This document shows, piece after piece, positions 40,213 to 47,097 of a stretch of DNA of 47,097 nt. Source of the stretch: Lachnospiraceae bacterium. GTDB taxonomy: Bacteria; Bacillota; Clostridia; Lachnospirales; Lachnospiraceae. Under the pieces are notes generated by a model. That model ran no database searches, had not been told where the DNA came from, and saw only the letters and a list, made by a program, of their open reading frames with translations. Made by a program: the position numbers and the translations under genes. How positions within the stretch are numbered: the stretch's first letter is position 1; the number at the start of each line of letters is the position of its first letter. The stretch spans positions 1-47,097 of the forward strand of contig JAFQIE010000045.1 in the NCBI GenBank assembly GCA_017397645.1, given 5' to 3'.

Positions 40213-41640
40213 ATGTCAGAATTAGTGAAAAAACCCGTGAAAATTACGGAAACCGTTCTGCGTGACTCTCATCAGTCTTTGATTGCCACCAGAATGCCCA
40301 CCGAATATATGCTTCCTATTATTGAGAAGATGGACCAGGTAGGATACAATTCCGTAGAGTGCTGGGGTGGTGCAACTTTCGATGCATCCCTTCGTTTCCT
40401 GAAGGAAGATCCCTGGGACAGACTTAGAAAATTGCGTGACGGATTCAAGAATACCAAACTGCAGATGTTGTTCCGTGGACAGAACATTTTGGGTTACAGA
40501 CCTTACGCAGACGATGTTGTAGAAACATTTGTACAGAAATCTGTAGCAAATGGTATTGATATCATCCGTATCTTTGACTGCTTGAACGACTTGCGTAACT
40601 TGCAGGCAACTGTAAACGCAACCAACAAAATCAAAGCTACAGAAGGAAGAGGCCATGCACAAATCGCACTTTCCTATACCTTGGGTGATGCTTACACCTT
40701 AGAGTACTGGACTGATATGGCTAAGAAGATTGAGGAGATGGGTGCAGATTCTATCTGTATCAAGGATATGGCAGGTCTTTTGGTTCCTTATAAGGCTGCA
40801 GAATTGATTTCTGCTATGAAGGAATCCACCAAACTTCCCATCCAGTTGCATACGCACTACACCTCCGGTGTGGCAAGTATGACTTATTTGAAGGCTGTGG
40901 AAGCAGGTGTTGATGTCATCGATACTGCTATCAGTCCTTTCGCACTTGGTACCTCTCAGCCTGCAACAGAAGTTATGGTTGAGACTTTCCGCGGCACAGA
41001 ATATGATACTGGTTTGGATCAGAACCTGTTGGCTGAAATCGCTGATTATTTCCGCCCTTACAGAGATGAGTGCCTGGAAAATGGCTTGCTCAATCCTAAG
41101 GTAATGGGTGTTGATATTAAGACCTTGTTGTATCAGGTACCCGGCGGTATGCTTTCTAACATGGTGAGCCAGTTGAAGGAGCAGAATGCAGAAGATAAGT
41201 ATTACGATGTTTTGAAGGAGATTCCTGAAGTTCGTAAAGATCTGGGTGAGCCTCCTTTGGTAACACCTTCTTCCCAGATTGTTGGTACCCAGGCTGTATT
41301 TAATGTTCTTATGGGCGAGAGATATAAGATGGCTACCAAGGAGACGAAGGCAGTACTTCGCGGTGAGTATGGTCAGACCGTAAAGCCTATGAGCCAGGAA
41401 GTTATCGACAAAGTTATTCCCGGCGAGGAAAGAATTACCTGCCGTTATGCAGATTTGCTTGAGAACGAAATGGAAAAATTGGAGTCTGAGATGGCACAGT
41501 GGAAACAGCAGGACGAAGACGTACTGTCCTATGCTTTGTTCCCTCAGGTTGCTGTTGACTTCTTCAAGTATCGTCAGGCACAGCAGGAAAAAGTGGATAT
41601 GACAAAGGCTGATACAGCAAATGGAGCGTATCCTGTATAA
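40213..41640 (+). CDS. Oxaloacetate decarboxylase alpha / transcarboxylase 5S-like carboxyltransferase
   Basis: A 475-residue carboxyltransferase that exchanges CO2 between oxaloacetate/pyruvate and biotin. The TIM barrel begins with ITETVLRDSHQSLIATRM (metal-binding Asp), contains the carbamylated-lysine motif CIKDMAGLL (Lys184) and the metal ligands in LHTHYTSG near 215-222. The C-terminal helical PYC/OadA domain follows. It has no biotin domain of its own, unlike many OadA proteins, so it must use the separate carrier encoded two genes upstream. GGAGGA precedes the ATG. A strong terminator follows. Confidence 0.93.
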   Translation: MSELVKKPVKITETVLRDSHQSLIATRMPTEYMLPIIEKMDQVGYNSVECWGGATFDASLRFLKEDPWDRLRKLRDGFKNTKLQMLFRGQNILGYRPYADDVVETFVQKSVANGIDIIRIFDCLNDLRNLQATVNATNKIKATEGRGHAQIALSYTLGDAYTLEYWTDMAKKIEEMGADSICIKDMAGLLVPYKAAELISAMKESTKLPIQLHTHYTSGVASMTYLKAVEAGVDVIDTAISPFALGTSQPATEVMVETFRGTEYDTGLDQNLLAEIADYFRPYRDECLENGLLNPKVMGVDIKTLLYQVPGGMLSNMVSQLKEQNAEDKYYDVLKEIPEVRKDLGEPPLVTPSSQIVGTQAVFNVLMGERYKMATKETKAVLRGEYGQTVKPMSQEVIDKVIPGEERITCRYADLLENEMEKLESEMAQWKQQDEDVLSYALFPQVAVDFFKYRQAQQEKVDMTKADTANGAYPV

Positions 41641-41658
41641 ATAATATTGAAGAATCAT

Positions 41659-41693
41659 AAAAGAGTGATATCTACGGGTATCACTCTTTTTCT
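41659..41693 (+). terminator. Terminator of the Na+ decarboxylase operon
   Basis: AAAAGAGTGATA (41659-41670) pairs perfectly with TATCACTCTTTT (41679-41690), an eight-base loop and a T-rich tail. Confidence 0.92.
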
Positions 41694-41709
41694 TGTCATT
41701 ACATTTTGA

Positions 41710-41738
41710 TTGAAAAATACTTTAATACAGAGTAAAAT
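41710..41738 (+). promoter_or_regulatory. SigA-type promoter of the RpiR-type regulator gene
   Basis: TTGAAA, 17 bases, TAAAAT: the same hexamers and spacing as the gap promoter. The leader would be about 38 bases. Confidence 0.65.
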
Positions 41739-41782
41739 AGAAGAAAGTAAAATCTGGAAAGTAAGTTAAAGGAGATGACCGG

Positions 41783-42679
41783 ATGGAGCAAATGAATTTG
41801 CTTGACAGAATCTTTGAAAAATATCCTAAAATGAGCAAAGGTCACAAGTCAATTGCTGATTTTGTGGTAGACCATATGGATGAAGCCACTTTTCTTACCG
41901 CCGCGAAAATTGGCCAAAAATTAGGCGTCAGCGAATCCACTGTGGTGCGTTTTGCCACAGCGATAGGATATGATGGATTTCCTGCATTTCAAAGTGCTAT
42001 GGCAGACAGTTTTCGGAGCCGTATTGGACAGGCACAGAACGAAACTTTTAAATCTGAAAGAATTAATCAATCCAATGTTTTAAATTCTGTTTTAAAACTG
42101 GACATTGCTAATATAGAAAACACCTTGGGACTATTGGACGCTACCACCTTTGACGCGGCTGTAAAAATGATTTCTGATGCAGAACATGTTTATGTTTGCG
42201 GTCTAAGAAGCAACGCACCTTTGGCAGCTTTTCTACACTATTATTTGAATATGGTAAAGGGGAATGCTATTTTGCTTAATACCACAAGTGTCAGTGAGAC
42301 CTTTGAACAGATGATGCACATAAGTAAAAAAGATGTTTTTATCGGCATCAGCTTTCCCAGATACTCTATGAGAACTTTGAAAGCTATGGAATTGGCAAGT
42401 GACAGGAATGCCAAAGTGATAGCCTTGACAGATAATGTCAACTCACCTATGTGCTTGTATTCTTCCTGTAATTTGCTGGCACAAACGGATTCTCTTTCCA
42501 TTATTGATTCGTTGGTTGCTCCTATGAGTGTGATTCAGGCACTGGTTGTGGCACTTTGCTTAAAAAACAAAGAGACGGTAAAGAACAATCTGAAGTTATT
42601 GCAAGATACATGGAATAACTATCAGGTATATATAAATGATGAAATTGATTTTATGGGAGAAGACAAAACCCTCAACTAG
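41783..42679 (+). CDS. MurR/RpiR family transcriptional regulator
   Basis: A 298-residue regulator. Residues 1-80 form the RpiR-type HTH (AAKIGQKLGVSESTVVRFATAIGYDGFPAFQ near 39-69). Residues about 115-260 form a SIS domain that binds phosphosugars (HVYVCGLRSNAPLAAFLHYYL near 133-153; VFIGISFPRYSMRTLKAMELA near 190-210). Such proteins control sugar or amino-sugar use according to a sugar-phosphate ligand. No sugar gene lies next to it, so the target is not obvious. AAAGGAG precedes the ATG. The flavoprotein gene follows after 28 bases. Confidence 0.93.
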   Translation: MEQMNLLDRIFEKYPKMSKGHKSIADFVVDHMDEATFLTAAKIGQKLGVSESTVVRFATAIGYDGFPAFQSAMADSFRSRIGQAQNETFKSERINQSNVLNSVLKLDIANIENTLGLLDATTFDAAVKMISDAEHVYVCGLRSNAPLAAFLHYYLNMVKGNAILLNTTSVSETFEQMMHISKKDVFIGISFPRYSMRTLKAMELASDRNAKVIALTDNVNSPMCLYSSCNLLAQTDSLSIIDSLVAPMSVIQALVVALCLKNKETVKNNLKLLQDTWNNYQVYINDEIDFMGEDKTLN

Positions 42680-42707
42680 ATTCTGAGAAATGAGGAATTT
42701 TGAATAG

Positions 42708-43955
42708 ATGAAAACGATAGTTATCGGTGGGGGACCTGCGGGAATGATGGCGGCAATTGCTGCCGCAGATCAAGGAAATCAGGTAACTCTGATAGAAAAG
42801 AATGAGAAACTTGGGAAAAAGCTTTTCATCACCGGTAAGGGACGATGCAATGTCACCAACGCCTCGGATATGGAAGTGTTGTTTTCCAATGTGTGTACCA
42901 ATAAAAAATTCTTATACAGTGCATTTTATACATTTGATAATTATGCCTTGATGAGTTTTATAGAGCAGGCCGGCTGTCCGTTAAAGACGGAACGGGGCGA
43001 GCGTGTATTTCCTGTTTCGGACCATTCTTCAGATATTATTACAGCGTTTACGCGTGAGTTAAAGAAACGCAATGTGGAAATCTTGTTGCAAACAAAAGTT
43101 AGCCGAATAATTGTTGCAGAATCAGATGGTTCCAATGGAAAGAAAAGAATCCAAGGCGTGAAATTAAGTGGTGGTAACGAACTTTTTGCAGACCGTGTGA
43201 TTGTCTGCACCGGTGGTGTGTCTTATCCATCCACGGGGTCTACAGGTGATGGGTACGAATTTGCCAAAGAGAACGGACACAGTATCATAGAACCGGTTCC
43301 GGGATTGGTGCCCCTTAACATCAAAGAATCCTGGTGTGCTGAGTTGATGGGACTTTCTTTAAAAAACGTTTCCCTTGTAATGGAACAAAGCGGTAGAAAA
43401 GTGTATGAAGGTTTTGGTGAGATGCTATTCACCCATTTCGGTGTTAGTGGTCCGTTGGTGTTGTCTGCCAGTAGTTTTTACAAAGCGGCATCAGGTGGAC
43501 AGACGATGCTTTATTTGGATTTGAAACCGGCTATGACGGCAGAGCAGTTGGACAAGCGCCTTCTTCGTGATTTTGAAGAGAATAAGAACAAACAATTCCG
43601 CAACGCTTTAGGCGGATTGTTTCCCTCAAAACTGATTCCCGTAATGGTCGGACTGTCGGGGATACCTGCCGATAAGAAGGTGAATGAAATTACCCGTGAA
43701 GAACGACAAAAGTTTGCATCGCTGATGAAGCGCTTGACATTGACAGTGGATTGCCCGAGAGGATTTGCTGAGGCGATTATTACCAGGGGTGGTATTTCTG
43801 TGAAGGAAGTTGACCCCTCAACCATGGAGTCAAAACTTGTATCCGGTCTGTATTTTGCAGGAGAGGTGTTAGATTTAGATGCATTGACCGGAGGATTTAA
43901 TCTTCAGATTGCATGGTCCACCGGCTATTTGGCAGGTATTAGTTCTAAGGGTTAG
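42708..43955 (+). CDS. BaiN/HI0933-type NAD(P)/FAD-dependent oxidoreductase
   Basis: A 415-residue flavoprotein. The FAD-binding motif GGGPAGMMAA is at 7-16, followed by KLGKKLFITGKGRCNVTN near 37-54, the hallmark of this family. RVIVCTGGVSYPSTGSTGDGYEFA near 163-186 and the C-terminal GEVLDLDALTGGFNLQIAWSTG near 385-406 complete the flavin site. The family includes BaiN, implicated in bile-acid dehydroxylation, but most members have no known substrate and are widespread, so no such role is claimed here. GAGGAAT lies ten bases before the ATG. cmk follows after 34 bases. Confidence 0.9.
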   Translation: MKTIVIGGGPAGMMAAIAAADQGNQVTLIEKNEKLGKKLFITGKGRCNVTNASDMEVLFSNVCTNKKFLYSAFYTFDNYALMSFIEQAGCPLKTERGERVFPVSDHSSDIITAFTRELKKRNVEILLQTKVSRIIVAESDGSNGKKRIQGVKLSGGNELFADRVIVCTGGVSYPSTGSTGDGYEFAKENGHSIIEPVPGLVPLNIKESWCAELMGLSLKNVSLVMEQSGRKVYEGFGEMLFTHFGVSGPLVLSASSFYKAASGGQTMLYLDLKPAMTAEQLDKRLLRDFEENKNKQFRNALGGLFPSKLIPVMVGLSGIPADKKVNEITREERQKFASLMKRLTLTVDCPRGFAEAIITRGGISVKEVDPSTMESKLVSGLYFAGEVLDLDALTGGFNLQIAWSTGYLAGISSKG

Positions 43956-43989
43956 TGAACTTTCGTTTAGTGGAAAGGAGTTAGTAGAT

Positions 43990-44649
43990 ATGGCTTTTAA
44001 TATTGCAGTGGACGGTCCCGCAGGAGCAGGAAAAAGTACCATCGCCAAGGCGGTGGCTAAGAAGATGAATTTGGTTTACGTAGATACAGGTGCTATGTAT
44101 CGCGCCATGGCCTTATTTATGATTCGGGAAGGTATTTCCGTGTCAGATACTGCAAAAGTGATTGAAAAATGTGAACTTGCGGATATTACCATCCGTTATG
44201 AAGATGGTGTACAGGTGGTTTTGCTCAATGGGGAGAATGTAAATGCTTATTTGCGGACAGAGGAAGTGGGAAATGCCGCTTCAGCCGTCAGCGTTATTCC
44301 GGAAGTAAGGAAGAAACTGGTAGAGTTACAGAAAGCATTGGCTGCAAATACGGACTGTATTATGGATGGCAGAGATATTGGTACTTGTGTTTTGCCCAAT
44401 GCCCAAGTAAAGATTTATTTGACGGCAGACAGTTATGTCCGTGCCCAGAGAAGATATGATGAACTTGTGGCAAAAGGCATTGCGTGTGACATAGAGGAAA
44501 TCCATAAGGATATTCAGGAAAGAGACTACCGCGATATGCATCGTGCCGCATCTCCTTTGAGGCAGGCGGAGGATGCGGTTCTATTAGATACATCCAATCT
44601 TTCCATAGATGAAGTGATTGAAAAAATGATTGCGCTCTGTGAACATTAA
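43990..44649 (+). CDS. cmk: Cytidylate kinase
   Basis: A 219-residue kinase that phosphorylates CMP and dCMP. The P-loop GPAGAGKST is near 9-17, followed by YVDTGAMYRAMAL near 30-42 (substrate-binding Tyr/Asp), DGRDIGT near 125-131 and the lid-region Arg residues (RAQRR, RDYRDMHRAASPLRQA). AAAGGAG lies nine bases upstream of ATG 43990; earlier in-frame codons fall inside the flavoprotein gene. It leads the cmk-ispH-rpsA order typical of Clostridia. Confidence 0.96.
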   Translation: MAFNIAVDGPAGAGKSTIAKAVAKKMNLVYVDTGAMYRAMALFMIREGISVSDTAKVIEKCELADITIRYEDGVQVVLLNGENVNAYLRTEEVGNAASAVSVIPEVRKKLVELQKALAANTDCIMDGRDIGTCVLPNAQVKIYLTADSYVRAQRRYDELVAKGIACDIEEIHKDIQERDYRDMHRAASPLRQAEDAVLLDTSNLSIDEVIEKMIALCEH

Positions 44650-44672
44650 GTTTTGATGGTTGGAGGAAATGT

Positions 44673-45521
44673 ATGGAAGTCAGACTTGCTGATTGCGCGG
44701 GTTTTTGTTTTGGAGTGAAACGGGCTGTGGATACCGTGTATGAACAGATAAAGTTGGGGAAGACTATTTATACTTATGGTCCCATTGTCCATAATGATGA
44801 GGTGGTTAGAGATCTGATTGAAAAAGGAGTCCGGGTTGTTGAATCCAAAGAAGAATTGAAACTTCTGCAGGAAGGCAGTGTCATTATCCGCGCCCATGGA
44901 GTATCCAAGGAGATTTACCGTATTTTGGAAGAACAAACTCTTGAGGTGATTGATGCCACATGTCCCTTTGTAAAACGTATTCATAAAATTGTAGAAAAAG
45001 CAAGTGAAGAAGGGGATCATATTATTATCATTGGCAATGCCGGACATCCCGAAGTAGAGGGGATTATGGGCTGGTGTAAAGCTCCTGTATATGTGCTGGA
45101 CAGTGTTGAACAGGCCAAAAGTATAACATTAGATGAGGGTGTTCGATATTGCGTAGTTGCGCAAACGACATTTAATTACAATAAATTTCATTCTATGGTT
45201 GAAATTTTCAAAAAAAGAATGTACAATATTAGTGTTGTGAATACTATTTGTAACGCAACAGAAGATCGTCAACGCGCCGCAAAAGCTTTAGCAACTGTTG
45301 CGGATGCGATGATTGTAATAGGTGGGCGACATAGTTCCAATACGCAGAAGTTATATGAAATCTGCAAGGAAGAATGTGATAATACCTATTTTATACAGAC
45401 ACTGGAGGACTTGCATTTAGAACTACCTAAAGCTGCTCGACTGGTGGGTGTTACAGCGGGGGCTTCCACCCCAAACAAATTAATTGAGGAGGTTCAAAAT
45501 TATGTCAGAATTAACTTTTGA
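44673..45521 (+). CDS. ispH: 4-hydroxy-3-methylbut-2-enyl diphosphate reductase
   Basis: A 282-residue iron-sulfur enzyme that makes IPP and DMAPP in the last step of the MEP isoprenoid pathway. The three cluster ligands are Cys12 (GFCFGVKRAV), Cys97 (DATCPFVK) and Cys193 (NTICNATEDRQ). The substrate-binding segment TAGASTPNKLIEEV near 260-273 and the HSSNTQKL motif are present. GGAGGAAA precedes the ATG. In some Clostridia IspH is fused to an S1-domain protein; here the two genes are separate but overlap by 20 bases. Confidence 0.96.
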   Translation: MEVRLADCAGFCFGVKRAVDTVYEQIKLGKTIYTYGPIVHNDEVVRDLIEKGVRVVESKEELKLLQEGSVIIRAHGVSKEIYRILEEQTLEVIDATCPFVKRIHKIVEKASEEGDHIIIIGNAGHPEVEGIMGWCKAPVYVLDSVEQAKSITLDEGVRYCVVAQTTFNYNKFHSMVEIFKKRMYNISVVNTICNATEDRQRAAKALATVADAMIVIGGRHSSNTQKLYEICKEECDNTYFIQTLEDLHLELPKAARLVGVTAGASTPNKLIEEVQNYVRINF

Positions 45522-46722
45522 ACAAATGTTGGAAGATTCTATTAAGACAATACATGCAGGAGAGGTAGTCGAAGGTACAGTTATCGATGTGAAAGCGGAC
45601 GAAATCGTTCTCAACATCGGTTATAAGGCAGATGGTATTTTGCCTAAGAGCGAGTATTCCAATGATACTAGTATTGACTTGAAATCCGTGGTAAAGGTTG
45701 GAGACACCATGGAAGTAAAAATCTTGAAAGTAAACGACGGCGAAGGTCAGGTGGCATTGACCTATAAACGCCTCGCTGCTGACCGTGGCAACAAGCGCAT
45801 CGAGGAAGCATTCGAGAACAAGGAAGTATTGAAGGCGGAAGTATCCCAGGTACTTGACGGTGGTTTGTGTGTGATTGTGGAAGAAGTGAAGATTTTCATT
45901 CCTGCAAGTCTGGTTTCTGATTCTTATGAAAGAGACCTTTCGAAGTATGCAGGACAGGAAATTGAATTCGTTGTTACCGAATATAATCCTAAAAAGAGAA
46001 GATATATCGGTGACCGCAAGCAGCTTATCGTAGCTGAAAAAGAAGTTCTATTGAAAGAATTGTTTGAAAGAATCCACGAAGGTGATGTGGTTGACGGCGT
46101 GGTTAAAAACGTTACCGACTTTGGCGCATTTATCGATTTGGGCGGAGCGGATGGTCTGCTTCACATTTCCGAGATGTCCTGGGGACGCGTGGAACATCCC
46201 AAGAAAGTATTTAAAGTTGGCGATGAATTGAAGGTTTTGATTAAAGAAATCAACAATAATAAGATCGCACTTTCTTTGAAATTTGATGATGCAAATCCTT
46301 GGAAGGATGCTAATGAAAAATTTGCAGTTGGCAAGGAAGTGACCGGTAAGGTGGCAAGGATGACCGACTTTGGTGCATTTATTGAATTAGAGCCCGGTGT
46401 AGACGCACTGCTTCATGTATCTCAAATTTCCAAAGAGCATGTTGAGAAGCCTGCAGACGTACTTGCAGTTGGTCAGGAAGTTACCGCTAAGATTGTGGAC
46501 TTTAATGAAGCTGACAAGAAAATCTCTCTTAGTATCAAAGCTATGTTTGCTCCTGAAGTAGTAGAAAAAGAAGTAGAAGAGGATGCAGATGAAGTAGCAG
46601 TAGATATTGAAGCTGTGATTGCAGCGCAGGTTGAAGAGGAAGCTGCAGAAGAAGTGGCACCTGTGGAAGAGGTGGTTGAAGAAACTGCTGATGAAGCACC
46701 TGTTGAGGAAAGTGCAGAATAG
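45502..46722 (+). CDS. rpsA: S1-domain RNA-binding protein (ribosomal protein S1 homologue)
   Basis: A 406-residue protein with four S1 OB-fold domains at about 14-86, 102-176, 190-263 and 276-350. Domains 3 and 4 show the classic DFGAF(I)DL...GLLHISEMS pattern. The tail (355-406) is rich in Glu, Val and Ala. It has fewer domains than the six of Gram-negative S1, as in other Firmicutes homologues, and probably binds mRNA at the ribosome. ATG 45502 is chosen because GAGGAGG (45486-45492) lies nine bases upstream, inside ispH. Confidence 0.92.
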   Translation: MSELTFEQMLEDSIKTIHAGEVVEGTVIDVKADEIVLNIGYKADGILPKSEYSNDTSIDLKSVVKVGDTMEVKILKVNDGEGQVALTYKRLAADRGNKRIEEAFENKEVLKAEVSQVLDGGLCVIVEEVKIFIPASLVSDSYERDLSKYAGQEIEFVVTEYNPKKRRYIGDRKQLIVAEKEVLLKELFERIHEGDVVDGVVKNVTDFGAFIDLGGADGLLHISEMSWGRVEHPKKVFKVGDELKVLIKEINNNKIALSLKFDDANPWKDANEKFAVGKEVTGKVARMTDFGAFIELEPGVDALLHVSQISKEHVEKPADVLAVGQEVTAKIVDFNEADKKISLSIKAMFAPEVVEKEVEEDADEVAVDIEAVIAAQVEEEAAEEVAPVEEVVEETADEAPVEESAE

Positions 46723-46744
46723 TCAGATAGAATTATTTATGAAA

Positions 46745-46781
46745 ATGGCGATGTGGGTAACCCTACATCGCCATATTTTTT
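46745..46781. terminator. Terminator after rpsA, shared with the convergent gene
   Basis: A 13-bp stem (46745-46757 with 46762-46774, one G-T pair) and loop TAAC, followed by a T-run on the + strand. The stop codon of the minus-strand gene (46763-46765) lies in the stem. Confidence 0.9.
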
Positions 46782-47097
46782 AGGATTTGTGTAGCATATT
46801 CATATATTGCGTTTTTGTCGATGGTTGTTTCTTTTGTTAGTTCAAAGTACGATAGTGTATCTTTATACTCTTTTTTGAAAGATGGTTCAAACAACGGGCT
46901 CCACTGTGGTAAATAATTGCCGGTCTTGCGGGTGTAACAATTGTTTGCGGTTGCCTGCTTCCGAAATGCTTTATCCATGTATCCGGCTACGGATTTGTGT
47001 AACGCTTTGTCTTCCAGCGGTAAATAATAATAATCTTTGTAGTTGGGATAAAAGTATTTTAATTCCCCACTATAGATAGGGATTTTAATCTGGCAAC
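46763..47097 (-). CDS. C-terminus of a hypothetical protein (partial, runs off the right edge)
   Basis: The minus-strand frame is open from the right edge to TAG at 46763, giving the last 110 or so residues of a longer protein; an internal Met at 46978 is not the real start. The sequence is Tyr/Lys rich (GELKYFYPNYKDYYYLPLED near the edge, then HKSVAGYMDKAFRKQA and CYTRKTGNYLPQW), with no membrane segment. The pattern suggests a cytosolic enzyme, perhaps a nuclease, but I cannot assign a family. Its convergent orientation and shared terminator separate it from rpsA. Confidence 0.7.
   Translation of the reverse strand, partial: CQIKIPIYSGELKYFYPNYKDYYYLPLEDKALHKSVAGYMDKAFRKQATANNCYTRKTGNYLPQWSPLFEPSFKKEYKDTLSYFELTKETTIDKNAIYEYATQILKNMAM

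Noticed and set aside
42708-43955. Bile-acid 7-dehydroxylation gene (baiN)
   Set aside because: The family is broad and housekeeping-like in Clostridia, and no other bai genes are nearby.

Overview
The window looks like chromosomal DNA of an anaerobic, low-to-moderate GC Clostridia, most likely Lachnospiraceae (inferred from gene content and style, not from any database search). Pointers are strong AGGAGG-type ribosome binding sites, SigA-type promoters often with a TG extended -10, VanZ/LCP and DUF4349 families, a single-chain glycyl-tRNA synthetase, the era/yqzL-like/recO and cmk/ispH/rpsA orders, and a biotin-dependent Na+ decarboxylase operon. No rRNA, tRNA, CRISPR array, transposase or prophage was seen. 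Almost all genes are on the + strand.

Left end (1-3640): the end of a cell-surface polysaccharide locus. It holds the Tyr/Gly-rich tail of a probable BY-type tyrosine kinase, a VanZ-LCP fusion, a class B sortase homologue that has lost its catalytic His and Cys, and a secreted membrane-anchored protein with a Ser/Glu octapeptide repeat. Next (3700-5850) come a rhomboid-like membrane protein without catalytic residues and a sigma-factor-derived protein lacking region 4, coupled to a small unknown gene. Then 5880-13600 is housekeeping: an M16C protease, a DUF4349 lipoprotein, era, a yqzL-like gene, recO, a lipoprotein that may be translated from a leaderless mRNA, and glyS. Glycolysis follows with gap-pgk-tpiA (13780-16900).

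From 16957 to 21960 a PocR/AraC-type regulator is divergent from a three-gene sugar cluster: a phosphomannose-isomerase-like cupin protein, a PIG-L/LmbE deacetylase and a fucose-isomerase-like protein. This combination is a candidate for an uncharacterised sugar pathway. Then alaS, rpsU (bS21), a DacF-type D,D-carboxypeptidase, a metallophosphoesterase and scpA-scpB.

From 28850 to 36121 lies one very large reading frame for a surface lipoprotein (about 2,420 residues). It has a lipobox, Tyr-Pro-Asp repeats, a probable alpha/alpha-toroid catalytic domain, three SLH repeats, Ig-like domains and five jelly-roll modules. It is split by one in-frame amber codon at 32801-32803 inside the first jelly-roll module. 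The next operon (36298-41640) encodes a 12S-like CoA carboxyltransferase, an OadG-like lipoprotein, a biotin carrier, the OadB Na+ pump and a 5S-like oxaloacetate/pyruvate carboxyltransferase. These parts resemble Propionibacterium transcarboxylase joined to a Na+ pump. The right end has an RpiR-type regulator, a BaiN/HI0933-type flavoprotein, cmk, ispH and an S1-domain protein, and the C-terminus of a minus-strand gene that leaves the window.
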